Shown here: positions 11,893 through 22,010 of the stretch, piece after piece | Layout of the letters: each line of letters begins with the position of its first letter | Numbering within the stretch: position 1 is the stretch's first letter | Origin: Cronobacter turicensis z3032 | Lineage (GTDB): Bacteria > Pseudomonadota > Gammaproteobacteria > Enterobacterales > Enterobacteriaceae | NCBI GenBank assembly: GCA_000027065.2 | Contig: FN543093.2 | Location: 1,058,074 to 1,122,073, forward strand | Reading direction: 5' to 3' | Length of the DNA stretch: 64,000 nt | Translations under genes and position numbers: made by a program | The notes under the pieces: generated by a model | Database searches by the model: none | What the model was told of the DNA's origin: nothing | The model's input: the letters and a program-made list of their open reading frames with translations, nothing else

Positions 11893-12312
11893 GTGAAACC
11901 TGCTGCTCGTCGCCGCGCCCGTGAGTGTGCCGTCCAGGCGCTTTACTCCTGGCAGTTGTCCCACAATGACATCGCCGATGTTGAATACCAGTTCCTGGCG
12001 GAACAGGATGTCAAAGATGTGGACGTGATGTATTTCCGCGAACTGCTCTCCGGGGTGGCGACCAACAGCGGCTATCTCGACGGCCTGATGAAGCCGTACC
12101 TGTCCCGTCAGCTCGAAGAGCTGGGCCAGGTGGAGAAAGCGGTGCTGCGCATCGCGCTGTTCGAACTATCAAAACGTGACGATGTGCCGTACAAAGTGGC
12201 CATCAACGAAGCGATTGAGCTGGCGAAAGTCTTCGGCGCTGAAGACAGCCACAAGTTCGTGAACGGCGTGCTCGATAAAGCAGCGCCGTATATCCGCCCC
12301 AACAAAAAGTAA
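11893..12312 (+). CDS. nusB: transcription antitermination factor NusB
   Basis: NusB binds boxA RNA with S10 (NusE) and supports antitermination in rRNA operons. The 139-residue all-helical protein starts with GTG after AAGGGGAAT and carries the arginine-rich RNA-binding N-terminus [19 protein letters not shown], with the conserved [15 protein letters not shown] and [10 protein letters not shown] near the end. It lies between ribH and thiL, the standard arrangement. Confidence 0.97.
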   Translation: MKPAARRRARECAVQALYSWQLSHNDIADVEYQFLAEQDVKDVDVMYFRELLSGVATNSGYLDGLMKPYLSRQLEELGQVEKAVLRIALFELSKRDDVPYKVAINEAIELAKVFGAEDSHKFVNGVLDKAAPYIRPNKK

Positions 12313-12448
12313 TCGCCGCCTGCCATCGGCAGGCGAGACCAGGCACTCGTTTTCTTTTACCGTTCTGTGCTCAGAGCAGGCGAAAAGCTGGCGATTGTCT
12401 ACTATGGTCATCAACACGAAGAAACCTGCTGTTCTTCGTCTGCTGTCT

Positions 12449-12475
12449 GAGGCCGGGATCCCGGCCTTTTCTTCT
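12449..12475 (+). terminator. GC palindrome with T-rich tail before thiL: possible attenuator
   Basis: GGCCGGGATCCCGGCC at 12451-12466 is a perfect 16-bp palindrome followed by TTTTCTTCTTCTC. It lies about 140 bases after nusB and about 33 before the thiL start. As a hairpin with no loop beyond the central bases it would be a partial terminator separating nusB from thiL-pgpA expression. Confidence 0.55.
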
Positions 12476-12499
12476 TCTCTTCTGTTGAGGCTTAACCCT

Positions 12500-13480
12500 A
12501 TGTCATGCGGCGAGTTTTCCCTGATTGCACGTTATTTCGATCGGGTCAGAAGCTCTCGTCTTGATGTCGAGACCGGCATTGGCGACGACTGCGCGCTGTT
12601 GACCGTGCCGGAGAAGCAAACTCTGGCGATCAGCACCGACACGCTGGTGTCGGGCATTCACTTTTTACCGGATATCGATCCGCGCGATCTCGGCTACAAG
12701 GCGCTGGCGGTGAATGTGAGCGACCTGGCGGCCATGGGCGCCGATCCGGCGTGGCTGACGCTGGCGCTGACGTTGCCGGAGGTTAACGAACCCTGGCTTG
12801 AAGCCTTCAGCGACAGCCTGTTTGAACAACTCAACTACTACGATATGCAGCTTATCGGCGGCGACACCACGCGCGGCCCGCTCTCCATGACGCTCGGCAT
12901 TCACGGTTTTGTTCCCGCCGGACGGGCGCTGAAGCGCTCCGGCGCGCGTCCTGGCGACTGGGTCTTTATCACCGGCACGCCGGGCGACAGCGCGGCCGGG
13001 CTTGCGATTTTGCAAAAGCGCCTCAACGTCGATAATGAAAGCGACGCCGGGTATCTGGTGAACCGCCATCTGCGCCCCACGCCGCGCGTGCTGCATGGGC
13101 AGGCGCTGCGCGGGCTCGCCAGCGCCGCTATCGATCTCTCCGACGGGCTGATTTCCGATCTCGGGCACATCCTGAAGGCGAGCGACTGCGGCGCGCGCAT
13201 TGAGCTGAACGATCTGCCGTATTCTGAGGCGCTTTCCCGCCATGTTGAGCCGGAGCAGGCGCTGCGCTGGGCGCTGTCGGGCGGTGAAGATTATGAGCTC
13301 TGTTTTACGGTGTCGGAAATAAATCGCGGTGCGCTGGAAGTCGCGGTAAACCATCTTGGCGTGCCCGTTACCTGCATCGGTCAGCTGACCACGGCGTCGG
13401 AAGGCATGGTATTTTTACGCGATGGCGCGCCGGTAACGCTCGACTGGAAAGGATATGACCACTTCGAAACGCACGTTTAA
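12500..13480 (+). CDS. thiL: thiamine-monophosphate kinase ThiL
   Basis: ThiL phosphorylates thiamine monophosphate to the active cofactor thiamine diphosphate. The ATG at 12500, with GAGG nine bases upstream, gives a 326-residue protein beginning [15 protein letters not shown], as in E. coli. An upstream ATG in the same frame would put 35 unrelated residues in front. [18 protein letters not shown] and [11 protein letters not shown] are the metal and ATP-binding motifs of the PurM-like fold. The end overlaps pgpA by 26 bases. Confidence 0.95.
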   Translation: MSCGEFSLIARYFDRVRSSRLDVETGIGDDCALLTVPEKQTLAISTDTLVSGIHFLPDIDPRDLGYKALAVNVSDLAAMGADPAWLTLALTLPEVNEPWLEAFSDSLFEQLNYYDMQLIGGDTTRGPLSMTLGIHGFVPAGRALKRSGARPGDWVFITGTPGDSAAGLAILQKRLNVDNESDAGYLVNRHLRPTPRVLHGQALRGLASAAIDLSDGLISDLGHILKASDCGARIELNDLPYSEALSRHVEPEQALRWALSGGEDYELCFTVSEINRGALEVAVNHLGVPVTCIGQLTTASEGMVFLRDGAPVTLDWKGYDHFETHV

Positions 13481-13976
13481 TAAGGATGTCGCCAAAAGTC
13501 GGCTGAATTTACGCAATCCGTGGCATCTGCTCGCCACCGGCTTTGGCAGCGGCTTAAGCCCGTGGGTGCCGGGTACGATGGGGTCGCTTGCGGCCATCCC
13601 ATTCTGGTATCTGATGACCTTTTTGCCCTGGCAGCTTTACTCGCTGGTGGTGATGTTCGGGATCAGCCTTGGCGTCTATCTCTGTCACCAGACCGCCAAA
13701 GATATGGGCGTGCATGACCACGGCAGCATCGTCTGGGATGAATTTATCGGCATGTGGATAACGCTGATGGCGCTGCCGACGAACGACTGGCAGTGGGTCG
13801 CCGCCGGGTTTGTGATTTTCCGCATTTTCGATATGTGGAAACCCTGGCCTATCCGCTGGTTTGACCGCAACGTTCACGGCGGCATGGGGATCATGGTGGA
13901 TGATATCGTGGCGGGAATTATCTCGGCGGGGCTTCTCTACTGGATTGGCCATCACTGGCCCATCGGCCTGATTTAA
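13455..13976 (+). CDS. pgpA: phosphatidylglycerophosphatase A PgpA
   Basis: PgpA dephosphorylates phosphatidylglycerophosphate to phosphatidylglycerol in the inner membrane. The 173-residue protein has the [19 protein letters not shown] motif, acidic [15 protein letters not shown] and [11 protein letters not shown], and three or four hydrophobic helices. The start overlaps the thiL end by 26 bases, so translation of the two is probably coupled. Confidence 0.95.
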   Translation: MTTSKRTFNKDVAKSRLNLRNPWHLLATGFGSGLSPWVPGTMGSLAAIPFWYLMTFLPWQLYSLVVMFGISLGVYLCHQTAKDMGVHDHGSIVWDEFIGMWITLMALPTNDWQWVAAGFVIFRIFDMWKPWPIRWFDRNVHGGMGIMVDDIVAGIISAGLLYWIGHHWPIGLI

Positions 13977-13978
13977 AC

Positions 13979-14011
13979 AAAACAGCCCTCGTCGCAGAGG
14001 GCTGTTTTTTA
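13979..14011. terminator. terminator between convergent pgpA and yajO
   Basis: AACAGCCCTC and GAGGGCTGTT pair around a GTCGCA loop, with a T-run on the right and an A-run on the left. It can serve both the nrdR-pgpA cluster and the convergent yajO gene. Confidence 0.88.
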
Positions 14012-14018
14012 TCTTCGC

Positions 14019-14993
14019 TTATTTAAATCCTACCACCGGATGCGCTTTGTAAGGCGTCTCCAGCTCGGCCATCTCTTCACTGGTGAGCGTCACATCGACC
14101 GCGTCAATCAGCTCCTGCAACTGCTCCTCGCGCGAGGCGCCGATAATCGGCGCGACAACGCCCGGTTTGCTCAAAAGCCAGGCCAGCGCCACCTCCGCGC
14201 GGCTCACGCCTTTATCCTGCGCGATAAACGCCAGCCGTTCAGCGATTTTCGCGTCGTTTTCTTCGGTTTCGCTGTAGAGCGTCTTGCCGAATTCGTCGGA
14301 GACCAGACGCGCCGTGGTTTCGCCCCACGGTCGGGTCAGACGTCCGCGCGCCAGCGGGCTCCACGGAATAACGGCCACGCCCTCGCGATAGCAGAGCGGC
14401 AGCATCTCTTGCTCTTCTTCGCGATAAATCAGGTTGTAGTGGTTCTGCATGGTGACGAAGGGCGCCCAGCCGTTCTCTTTTTGCAGCCGCAGCGCCTGTT
14501 CAAACTGGTGCGGATGCATGGACGACGCCCCGATGTAGCGCGCTTTACCCGCTTTCACCACGTCGTTCAGCGCTTCCAGCGTCTCTTCTATCGGCGTGTC
14601 GTAGTCCCAGCGATGGATTTGCAGCAGGTCGACATAGTCCATGCCGAGGCGGCGCAGGCTGTCGTCAATAGAGCGCAGGATCAGCGGGCGGGAGAGCCCC
14701 TGCGGCAGGTCGCCGACCTGGTGATAAACTTTAGTGGCGACGACGACATCTTCACGACGCGCGAAATCGCGCAGCGCGCGGCCGACAATCTCTTCGCTGC
14801 TGCCGTCGGAATAGCTGTTGGCGGTGTCGAAAAAGTTAATGCCGCCGTCGATGGCGTGTTTGATGATAAGGCGGCTGCTTTCTTCGGGAAGCGTCCAGGC
14901 GTGGTTACCGCGATCCGGCTCGCCAAAGGTCATACAGCCCAGGCACAGACGGGAAACCTGAAGGTCGGTTTTTCCTAATTGCTTGTATTGCAT
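14019..14993 (-). CDS. yajO: aldo-keto reductase YajO
   Basis: This 324-residue NADPH-dependent aldo-keto reductase has the family tetrad: Asp and Tyr in FFDTANSYSDGSSEE, Lys in VVVATKVYH and His in LLQIHRWDYD. E. coli YajO has been linked to 1-deoxyxylulose 5-phosphate/ribulose 5-phosphate and thiamine metabolism and lies beside dxs, as here. The true substrate remains uncertain. It is separated from dxs by about 70 bases and may be co-transcribed. Confidence 0.92.
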   Translation of the reverse strand: MQYKQLGKTDLQVSRLCLGCMTFGEPDRGNHAWTLPEESSRLIIKHAIDGGINFFDTANSYSDGSSEEIVGRALRDFARREDVVVATKVYHQVGDLPQGLSRPLILRSIDDSLRRLGMDYVDLLQIHRWDYDTPIEETLEALNDVVKAGKARYIGASSMHPHQFEQALRLQKENGWAPFVTMQNHYNLIYREEEQEMLPLCYREGVAVIPWSPLARGRLTRPWGETTARLVSDEFGKTLYSETEENDAKIAERLAFIAQDKGVSRAEVALAWLLSKPGVVAPIIGASREEQLQELIDAVDVTLTSEEMAELETPYKAHPVVGFK

Positions 14994-15062
14994 GGTTCCG
15001 CTCCTGCTTTAGGGTTACAAAGGTCACCGTTAAGCATAGCAGGAGCGGAAGCGGAGCAGGGG

Positions 15063-16925
15063 TCAGGCGAGCCAGTCTCGCACGCGTTGTTCGATACCCG
15101 CAGCGGTCAGGCCGATATCCGCGCGGGCTTCATCCTGCGTGCCCTGAGGGATGAAGTGATCCGGCAGGCCAATGTTTAGCACCGGCACCGGTTTGCGCTT
15201 CGCCATCAGCACTTCGTTTACGCCGCTACCGGCGCCGCCCATCACGGCGTTTTCTTCGATAGTGACCAGCGAGCCATGGCGCTCGGCGAGTTCCATGATC
15301 AGCGCTTCATCGAGCGGTTTTACAAAGCGCATATCCACAAGCGTGGCGTTAAGGGCTTCGGCGGCCTGCGTGGCTTCCGGCAGCAGCGTACCAAAGTTAA
15401 GCAGCGCCACTTTTTCACCGTGGCGTTTCACCACGCCTTTACCGATCGGCAGTTTCTGGAGCGGCTCCAGCGTCACGCCCAGCGCGTTACCGCGCGGGTA
15501 GCGAACGGCGCTCGGGCCGTCGTTGTAGTGATAGCCGGTGAACAGCATCTGGCGACACTCGTTTTCATCGCTCGGGGTCATGATGACCATATCCGGGATG
15601 CAGCGCAGGAATGAGAGATCGAACGCGCCCTGGTGCGTCTGGCCGTCGGCGCCGACGATGCCCGCGCGATCGATAGCGAACAGCACCGGCAGTTTCTGGA
15701 TGGCGACGTCGTGGATGACCTGGTCATAGGCGCGTTGCAGGAACGTAGAGTAAATCGCGACCACCGGCTTATAGCCGCCAATCGCGAGTCCTGCCGCGAA
15801 AGTCACCGCGTGCTGCTCGGCGATCGCCACATCGAAATATTGCCCCGGATACTGACGCGAGAACTCGACCATGCCGGAGCCTTCGCGCATGGCGGGGGTG
15901 ATCGCCATCAGCTTGTCATCTTTCGCCGCGGTTTCGCACAGCCAGTCGCCGAAGATTTTCGAATAGCTCGGCTGGCCGCCGCTACTTTTCGGCAGCGTGC
16001 CGCTTTCCGGATCGAATTTCGGCACCGCGTGAAAGGTGATCGGATCTTTTTCCGCCGGCTCATAACCACGGCCTTTCTTGGTCATGATATGCAGGAACTG
16101 CGGGCCTTTCAGGTCACGCATGTTTTTGAGCGTATGCACCAGGCCCAGCACGTCGTGGCCATCCACCGGGCCGATATAGTTAAAGCCCAGCTCTTCAAAC
16201 AGCGTGCCCGGCACGACCATGCCTTTGATGTGCTCTTCGGTACGCTTGAGCAGCTCTTTGATAGGCGGAACGTTAGAGAACACACGTTTGCCGCCTTCGC
16301 GAAGCGTCGAATAGAGCTTGCCGGAAAGCAGCTGCGCCAGATGGTTATTGAGCGCGCCAACGTTCTCGGAAATCGACATTTCGTTGTCGTTCAGGATAAC
16401 CAGCATATCCGGGCGAATATCGCCCGCGTGGTTCATCGCCTCAAACGCCATGCCCGCGGTAATCGCGCCATCGCCAATCACGCAGACGGTGCGGCGGTTT
16501 TTCTCTTCACGCGCCGCCGCGACGGCAATACCGATGCCAGCGCTTATCGATGTGGACGAGTGGCCGACGCTCAATACGTCATATTCGCTCTCGCCGCGCC
16601 ATGGGAACGGGTGCAGGCCGCCTTTCTGGCGGATGGTGCCGATGCGGTCACGGCGTCCGGTGAGGATTTTGTGCGGGTAGGCCTGATGGCCGACGTCCCA
16701 GACAAGCTGGTCGAACGGCGTGTTGTAGACGTAATGCAACGCCACGGTAAGCTCGACCGTGCCAAGCCCGGAGGCGAAGTGTCCGCTGGAGCGGCTCACG
16801 CTGTCGAGCAGGTAACGACGCAGTTCGTCGCACAGCTTCGGCAAACTCTCTTTTGGCAACAGGCGCAGCTCCGCTGTGGAGTCCACCAGCGCCAGGGTCG
16901 GGTATTTGGCAGTATCAAAACTCAT
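15063..16925 (-). CDS. dxs: 1-deoxy-D-xylulose-5-phosphate synthase Dxs
   Basis: Dxs joins pyruvate and glyceraldehyde 3-phosphate to make DXP, the entry step of the MEP isoprenoid route and a precursor for thiamine and pyridoxal phosphate. The 620 residues match E. coli. [20 protein letters not shown] is the thiamine diphosphate motif, the [12 protein letters not shown] region is conserved, and [21 protein letters not shown] marks the transketolase-like pyrimidine domain. It is the last gene of xseB-ispA-dxs, 26 bases after ispA. Confidence 0.97.
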   Translation of the reverse strand: MSFDTAKYPTLALVDSTAELRLLPKESLPKLCDELRRYLLDSVSRSSGHFASGLGTVELTVALHYVYNTPFDQLVWDVGHQAYPHKILTGRRDRIGTIRQKGGLHPFPWRGESEYDVLSVGHSSTSISAGIGIAVAAAREEKNRRTVCVIGDGAITAGMAFEAMNHAGDIRPDMLVILNDNEMSISENVGALNNHLAQLLSGKLYSTLREGGKRVFSNVPPIKELLKRTEEHIKGMVVPGTLFEELGFNYIGPVDGHDVLGLVHTLKNMRDLKGPQFLHIMTKKGRGYEPAEKDPITFHAVPKFDPESGTLPKSSGGQPSYSKIFGDWLCETAAKDDKLMAITPAMREGSGMVEFSRQYPGQYFDVAIAEQHAVTFAAGLAIGGYKPVVAIYSTFLQRAYDQVIHDVAIQKLPVLFAIDRAGIVGADGQTHQGAFDLSFLRCIPDMVIMTPSDENECRQMLFTGYHYNDGPSAVRYPRGNALGVTLEPLQKLPIGKGVVKRHGEKVALLNFGTLLPEATQAAEALNATLVDMRFVKPLDEALIMELAERHGSLVTIEENAVMGGAGSGVNEVLMAKRKPVPVLNIGLPDHFIPQGTQDEARADIGLTAAGIEQRVRDWLA

Positions 16926-16951
16926 CAGAGACTCATCGTGGTGTTATACGT

Positions 16952-17851
16952 TTATTTATCACGTTGGATTATGAAATTCGCTAACGCTTCCAGTGTCGCG
17001 GTATCCAGCGCTTGTGCTTTCAGCGGCGCCAGCGCCGCCAGAGCGTCGTCGCACAGACTGCGCGCTTTCGCCTGGGCTTGCTCAAGACCCAGCAGGGCGG
17101 GGTAGGTGCTTTTGCCAAGTTGCTGATCGGCCCCCTGGCGTTTTCCAAGGGTTGCAGTATCACCCACCACATCCAGAATGTCATCCTGTACCTGGAAGGC
17201 GAGGCCGATGCTTTCTGCATAGCTATCAAGGTAAACCAGCGCGTCGCGGCCTTTATCGCCCGCGCACAACGCGCCCATACGCACCGCGGCGCGGATAAGC
17301 GCGCCCGTCTTGTGGCGATGGATACGCTCCAGCGCGTCGAGATCCACCTGCTGGCCTTCGGCCTCGAGATCGAGCGCCTGGCCGCCGCACATGCCCGCCA
17401 CGCCGCTGGCTTTCGCGAGTTCAGAAACCATCGCGAGCCGGTCGCGCAGCGCCACGTTTTCCATCGGCGCGTCGCTTAAAATAGAGAACGCCAGTGTCTG
17501 TAACGCGTCGCCCGCAAGAATGGCGCTCGCTTCGCCAAAACGAATATGGCAGGTCGGCTGTCCGCGGCGCAGATCGTCATCGTCCATAGCGGGCAGATCG
17601 TCATGCATCAGCGAATAGGCGTGAATGCACTCGATGGCCGCCGCCGGCGCGTCGAGCGCCGTCGGGTTGACCCCAAACATCTCGCCGGTGGCGTACACCA
17701 GAAACGGCCGCAGGCGTTTACCGCCTAATAATGTGCCGTAGAGCATCGCCTCAACCAGTGGACTCTTCTGAAACGGCAGAGCGCCGATAAAATGCTGTAA
17801 CGCGCTGTTGGCCCGCTCGGCCTGCGACTGAAGCTGTTGACTGAAATCCAT
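16952..17851 (-). CDS. ispA: farnesyl diphosphate synthase IspA
   Basis: IspA condenses IPP with DMAPP and GPP to give farnesyl diphosphate for undecaprenyl, quinone and heme o side chains. The protein has 299 residues. The first aspartate-rich motif is in HDDLPAMDDDDLRRGQ and the second in QVQDDILDVVGD. It lies between xseB (2-base gap) and dxs, so the two isoprenoid steps are co-expressed. Downstream in this window CyoE consumes farnesyl diphosphate. Confidence 0.97.
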   Translation of the reverse strand: MDFSQQLQSQAERANSALQHFIGALPFQKSPLVEAMLYGTLLGGKRLRPFLVYATGEMFGVNPTALDAPAAAIECIHAYSLMHDDLPAMDDDDLRRGQPTCHIRFGEASAILAGDALQTLAFSILSDAPMENVALRDRLAMVSELAKASGVAGMCGGQALDLEAEGQQVDLDALERIHRHKTGALIRAAVRMGALCAGDKGRDALVYLDSYAESIGLAFQVQDDILDVVGDTATLGKRQGADQQLGKSTYPALLGLEQAQAKARSLCDDALAALAPLKAQALDTATLEALANFIIQRDK

Positions 17852-17853
17852 GT

Positions 17854-18096
17854 TTACTCGGCGTCCGGCGTGAAGGGGGTAAGAGGCGCGTCCTCATTCT
17901 GAGACAACAGGATCTGAACGCGCTGCTCAGCCTGCTGCAGTTTTACCTGGCCCTGACGCGCGAGCTGCACGCCGCGCTCAAATTCATTCAGCGCCTCTTC
18001 CAGCGGCAGGTCGCCGCTTTCCAGACGGGTGACTATCTGCTCAAGCTCCGACAGGGCCGTTTCGAAACTGGCCGGCTGTTCATTTTTCTTCGGCAT
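17854..18096 (-). CDS. xseB: exodeoxyribonuclease VII small subunit XseB
   Basis: XseB is the small subunit of exonuclease VII, which degrades single-stranded DNA to oligonucleotides. The 80 residues form a helical hairpin; [26 protein letters not shown] is the conserved family core. It heads the xseB-ispA-dxs operon and is divergent from thiI. Confidence 0.96.
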   Translation of the reverse strand: MPKKNEQPASFETALSELEQIVTRLESGDLPLEEALNEFERGVQLARQGQVKLQQAEQRVQILLSQNEDAPLTPFTPDAE

Positions 18097-18308
18097 AGTA
18101 AGTATCTGACTCTAAGGGTTAACGGTCATGTTAGCGACACTGCATGGTAGCGGAGACGCAAAGATTAGCAAATAACGCCTTGTGGGTTGGTAATAGGCGC
18201 AGTGACACCGCGATGGTGATATACTGCCGGGCTCACGATGCAGGCGCGGTTCTGCCTGCTGTACCATTTTCTAAGCCCCGGTGGGCTTGCCAACGAATCA
18301 TAGCCACC

Positions 18309-19757
18309 ATGAAGTTTATCATTAAATTATTCCCGGAAATCACCATTAAAAGCCAGTCTGTGCGGTTGCGCTTTATAAAAATCCTGACCGGGAATATTCG
18401 TAACGTCCTGAAACACTACGATGAAAATCTTGCCGTGGTTCGCCACTGGGACCATATCGTGGTGCGTATTAAAGATGAAACTATGCACGACACCGTGCTT
18501 GACGCCCTGACACGTATTCCCGGTATTCACCACGTGCTTGAGGTGGACGATGTCCCGTTCACGGACATGCATGACATTTTCGAAAAGGCGCTCGCCAACT
18601 GGCGTGAGCAGCTCGAAGGGAAAACGTTCTGCGTGCGCGTTAAGCGACGCGGTCAACATGAGTTTAGCTCTATTGAAGTGGAGCGCTACGTCGGCGGCGG
18701 TTTAAATCAGCATATTGAATCCGCCCGCGTAAAACTGAAGCAGCCTGACGTCACCGTCAATCTTGAGATTGAAGACGATCGCCTGCTGCTGGTGAAAGGC
18801 CGGTATGAAGGCATCGGCGGTTTCCCGATAGGCACTCAGGAAGATGTGCTGTCGCTGATTTCCGGCGGTTTCGATTCCGGCGTCTCCAGCTATATGCTGA
18901 TGCGTCGCGGCTGCCGCGTGCATTACTGCTTCTTTAACCTGGGCGGCGCTGCGCACGAAATCGGCGTACGCCAGGTGGCGCATTATCTGTGGAGCCGCTT
19001 TGGCAGCTCGCACCGCGTGCGTTTTGTGGCGATCAACTTTGAGCCTGTCGTCGGCGAAATCCTTGAGAAAGTGGACGACGGCCAGATGGGCGTGGTGCTC
19101 AAGCGTATGATGGTGCGTGCGGCCTCGAAAGTGGCGGAACGCTACGGCGTGCAGGCGCTGGTCACCGGCGAAGCGCTGGGGCAGGTTTCCAGCCAGACGC
19201 TGACCAACCTGCGCCTTATCGATAATGTCTCCGATACGCTGGTGCTGCGCCCGCTTATCTCTTATGACAAAGAGCACATCATCGATATCGCCCGTAAAAT
19301 CGGCACCGAAGATTTTGCCCGCACCATGCCGGAATATTGCGGCGTGATTTCGAAAAGCCCGACCGTGAAGGCCGTGAAAGCGAAAATCGAAGCCGAAGAG
19401 GCGAATTTCGATTTCACTATCCTTGATCGCGTCGTTGCAGAAGCCACCAATGTGGATATCCGTGAAATCGCCGAGCAGACTGAACAGCAGGTAGTGGAGG
19501 TGGAAACCGTTAACGGTTTCGGCCCAAACGACGCCATTCTGGATATCCGCTCTGTCGATGAACAGGATGAGAAACCGCTGGTGGTCGAAGGCGTTGAGGT
19601 CGTTTCTTTGCCGTTCTACAAGCTCAGTACGAAGTTTGGCGATCTCGACCAGAGCAAAACGTACCTGTTGTGGTGCGAGCGCGGCGTGATGAGCCGCCTG
19701 CAGGCGCTTTATCTGCTGGAGCAGGGCTTTAAAAACGTGAAAGTCTATCGCCCGTAA
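18309..19757 (+). CDS. thiI: tRNA 4-thiouridine/thiazole sulfurtransferase ThiI
   Basis: ThiI makes 4-thiouridine-8 in tRNA and supplies sulfur for the thiamine thiazole. The start at 18309 gives 482 residues beginning [17 protein letters not shown], identical to the family start; the open frame extends 55 codons upstream without support. It has an N-terminal ferredoxin-like and THUMP region (about 60-165), a PP-loop [13 protein letters not shown] near residue 180, and a C-terminal rhodanese domain with the active Cys in [12 protein letters not shown]. Confidence 0.96.
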   Translation: MKFIIKLFPEITIKSQSVRLRFIKILTGNIRNVLKHYDENLAVVRHWDHIVVRIKDETMHDTVLDALTRIPGIHHVLEVDDVPFTDMHDIFEKALANWREQLEGKTFCVRVKRRGQHEFSSIEVERYVGGGLNQHIESARVKLKQPDVTVNLEIEDDRLLLVKGRYEGIGGFPIGTQEDVLSLISGGFDSGVSSYMLMRRGCRVHYCFFNLGGAAHEIGVRQVAHYLWSRFGSSHRVRFVAINFEPVVGEILEKVDDGQMGVVLKRMMVRAASKVAERYGVQALVTGEALGQVSSQTLTNLRLIDNVSDTLVLRPLISYDKEHIIDIARKIGTEDFARTMPEYCGVISKSPTVKAVKAKIEAEEANFDFTILDRVVAEATNVDIREIAEQTEQQVVEVETVNGFGPNDAILDIRSVDEQDEKPLVVEGVEVVSLPFYKLSTKFGDLDQSKTYLLWCERGVMSRLQALYLLEQGFKNVKVYRP

Positions 19758-19778
19758 CGCCCCCGCGTTTCGCAGAGA

Positions 19779-19809
19779 CAAAAATCCCCTCAACCGAGGG
19801 GATTTTTTT
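19779..19809. terminator. terminator between convergent thiI and yajL
   Basis: AAATCCCCTC and GAGGGGATTT form a stem with a short AACC loop, an A-run on the left and seven T on the right. It can serve thiI and the convergent panE-yajL pair. Confidence 0.88.
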
Positions 19810-19835
19810 ATGGGCGCGGCTTAACGGGATAACGC

Positions 19836-20429
19836 TTAATAGTCGCGGTAGCTGTAGATGCCCGCGGCCAGCACCAGTTGGCCCGCCACTTCATGCGCTT
19901 TTTCGCGCCCGACCAGCAGATCGATAATCTTGAGCGCGAAATCGATCGCCGTGCCCGGCCCCTGGCTGGTCAGCAGGTTGACGCGCGGATCCCAGACCAC
20001 GCGTTTATCCTGCCACTGATCGTCAGGGATCGTCTCTTTCAGCGCAGGGAAGCCGGTCATGTTGCCGAGAGGGAAGAGTTCGTGCGGGACCAGTACCGTG
20101 CCCGCCGCCGCGCAAATAGCCGCCACAATCCGCCCCGAGAGATGAAACTGGCGCACCGTTTCGACCAGCAGCGGGCTGTCGCGAAACGCTTCGGCGCCCT
20201 TCAGGCCGCCCGGCAACACAATCACATCGAAATCGCCGTCCGCCACTTCCACCAGCGGCGCATCCGCCAGCAGCCGGACGCCGCGCGAGCAGGTGATTGT
20301 CAGATTGCCGTCGCCAGCGACGCTCGCGGTGGTGACATTAATGCCGCCGCGCACCAGCAGATCGATGGTGGTGACCGCTTCGGTCTCTTCAGTGCCAGGG
20401 GCGAGGCATACCAGTGCCGATGCGCTCAT
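19836..20429 (-). CDS. yajL: DJ-1/PfpI family chaperone-deglycase YajL
   Basis: YajL is a DJ-1 homologue implicated in oxidative-stress protection and protein repair. The 197-residue protein has the nucleophile-elbow Cys in [12 protein letters not shown] and the glutamate of [11 protein letters not shown]. The ATG at 20429 is preferred: GGAGG stands about six bases before it, while the ATG at 20435 is directly against the GGAGG. The start overlaps the end of panE by 41 bases. Confidence 0.93.
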   Translation of the reverse strand: MSASALVCLAPGTEETEAVTTIDLLVRGGINVTTASVAGDGNLTITCSRGVRLLADAPLVEVADGDFDVIVLPGGLKGAEAFRDSPLLVETVRQFHLSGRIVAAICAAAGTVLVPHELFPLGNMTGFPALKETIPDDQWQDKRVVWDPRVNLLTSQGPGTAIDFALKIIDLLVGREKAHEVAGQLVLAAGIYSYRDY

Positions 20430-21303
20430 ACTCATCCTCCTTGCGTTTGATCTGTTCATACAGACGGCTGTTGACCGGCAGCGTCAGGCCATGCGCTCTG
20501 GCGCGGCGCAGCAGATAACCGGTGATGTAATCTATCTCGGTGTGACGCTGCTGGCGAACGTCCTGCAGCATCGATGAAATATTGGCGGCGGTGCTGTCGA
20601 TAACCTGATTGATGTAATAAAGCAGGCTCTCCGGCGACGTGTGATGCCCTTCGCGCTGCATCACCAGAGCGACCTCGGCGCAGATGTCACGCACCTCGTC
20701 CTGTCGCGCGCGCAGATCGCCATTCGGGCAGTTAGAAAGCGCCGTCAGCGGGTTAATCACGCAGTTGGCGGCGAGCTTGATCCAGCGGGAAACATTGACG
20801 TTATCGTGCCACGCGACATCCGGCAGCGCCTGTTGAAGCAGTTCCGCCAGCCGGGAGTAATCCTGCGCGCCAGGCGTGACCGGGCCAATGTGAGTGGTGC
20901 CGCAGGCGACGTGGATCACCAGATTGCCTTCGCGCCGCGCCGCGTGGGTTGTTACGCCCGCCAGCAGCGGCTGTTGCACGGCGCGCAGCTCATCAAGCGT
21001 GCCCATGCCGTTATGCAGCAGCAGAATCGGGCTGGCGGCAGGCAGCCGGGTGGCCAGCGTGCTCACCGCATCAGAAACCTGCCAGGCTTTCAGCGTCACC
21101 AGCAACAGCTCGCTCTGCGCAAGAAACCCGCTGTCGTTAGTCGTAAAGGTGTGCTGAAACGCGCTGTGGTCGGTTTCCACCAGACTGACGTTATATGACG
21201 ATTGCGGCACCCGCAGCCATCCCTGCACCTCGTGACCTTGTTTATGCAGCGCGCTCATCCAGAGCTGGCCTAACGCGCCGCAGCCAAGCACGGTAATTTT
21301 CAT
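20389..21303 (-). CDS. panE: 2-dehydropantoate 2-reductase PanE
   Basis: PanE reduces ketopantoate to pantoate with NADPH in pantothenate/CoA synthesis. The 304-residue protein opens with the Rossmann motif [11 protein letters not shown], and [20 protein letters not shown] carries the catalytic Lys and the conserved Asn. Its last 41 bases overlap yajL, as in E. coli, so the two are translationally linked. Confidence 0.95.
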   Translation of the reverse strand: MKITVLGCGALGQLWMSALHKQGHEVQGWLRVPQSSYNVSLVETDHSAFQHTFTTNDSGFLAQSELLLVTLKAWQVSDAVSTLATRLPAASPILLLHNGMGTLDELRAVQQPLLAGVTTHAARREGNLVIHVACGTTHIGPVTPGAQDYSRLAELLQQALPDVAWHDNVNVSRWIKLAANCVINPLTALSNCPNGDLRARQDEVRDICAEVALVMQREGHHTSPESLLYYINQVIDSTAANISSMLQDVRQQRHTEIDYITGYLLRRARAHGLTLPVNSRLYEQIKRKEDEYERIGTGMPRPWH

Positions 21304-21455
21304 GGTTCCTCCTCGCCCGCAACAGCGCCGGGCGTTGTGTCATACGTCTATTATAACGTGAGCGCTTAGGCTTTCGCCTGCCGCCGGTTTCCGGGTTGTG
21401 TTATGCGCCTTTGCGGGTATTATGCAACGCACATACTGTGAGGGAGATAGAAAAC

Positions 21456-21947
21456 ATGCCATCTTTTGACATTGTGTCTGAGGTCGATATGCGCGAAGTG
21501 CAGAACGCGGTTGAGAACGCCACGCGCGAACTGGAAACCCGTTTCGACTTTCGCAACGTGACCGCAAGCTTCGAGCTGAACGAAAAAAATCAGACCATCA
21601 AAGTGACGAGCGAATCCGATTTCCAGGTGAATCAGTTACTGGATATCCTGCGTGCGAAGCTGCTAAAACGCGGCATCGAAGGCAGCTCCATTGAGGTGCC
21701 GGAAGAGTTCGAGCACAGCGGGAAAAACTGGAGCGTGGAAGCGAAGCTCAAACAGGGCATCGATTCCGCGATGGCGAAAAAAATCGTGAAGCTGATTAAA
21801 GACAGCAAGATGAAAGTCCAGGCGCAGATCCAGGGCGAGCAGGTGCGTGTCACCGGTAAAGCCCGCGACGATCTCCAGCAGACGATCGCGCTGGTGCGCG
21901 GCGGTAATCTCGGCCAGCCGTTCCAGTTCAACAACTTCCGCGACTAA
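21456..21947 (+). CDS. yajQ: nucleotide-binding protein YajQ
   Basis: YajQ family proteins bind nucleotides, and in Xanthomonas a member is a cyclic-di-GMP effector; the enterobacterial role is unclear. The 163-residue protein beginning [11 protein letters not shown] contains two ferredoxin-like subdomains with [14 protein letters not shown] and [14 protein letters not shown]. The start at 21456, preceded by AGGGAGATAG, matches the family; 20 extra upstream codons are not supported. It is divergent from panE. Confidence 0.95.
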   Translation: MPSFDIVSEVDMREVQNAVENATRELETRFDFRNVTASFELNEKNQTIKVTSESDFQVNQLLDILRAKLLKRGIEGSSIEVPEEFEHSGKNWSVEAKLKQGIDSAMAKKIVKLIKDSKMKVQAQIQGEQVRVTGKARDDLQQTIALVRGGNLGQPFQFNNFRD

Positions 21948-21968
21948 ACGGTAAACAAACAAACGACA

Positions 21969-22000
21969 CAAAAAAGGGCGGTTTTCCGCCCTTTTTCTTT
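21969..22000. terminator. terminator between convergent yajQ and yajR
   Basis: AAAAAGGGCGG and CCGCCCTTTTT pair across a TTTT loop, with A- and T-runs on both sides. It is symmetric and probably works for both genes. Confidence 0.88.
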
Positions 22001-22010
22001 GCTACGCAGA

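Noticed and set aside
15633..17105. 490-codon plus-strand open frame opposite dxs and ispA
   Set aside because: It is antisense to two well-conserved genes and spans their junction, so it is a shadow frame.
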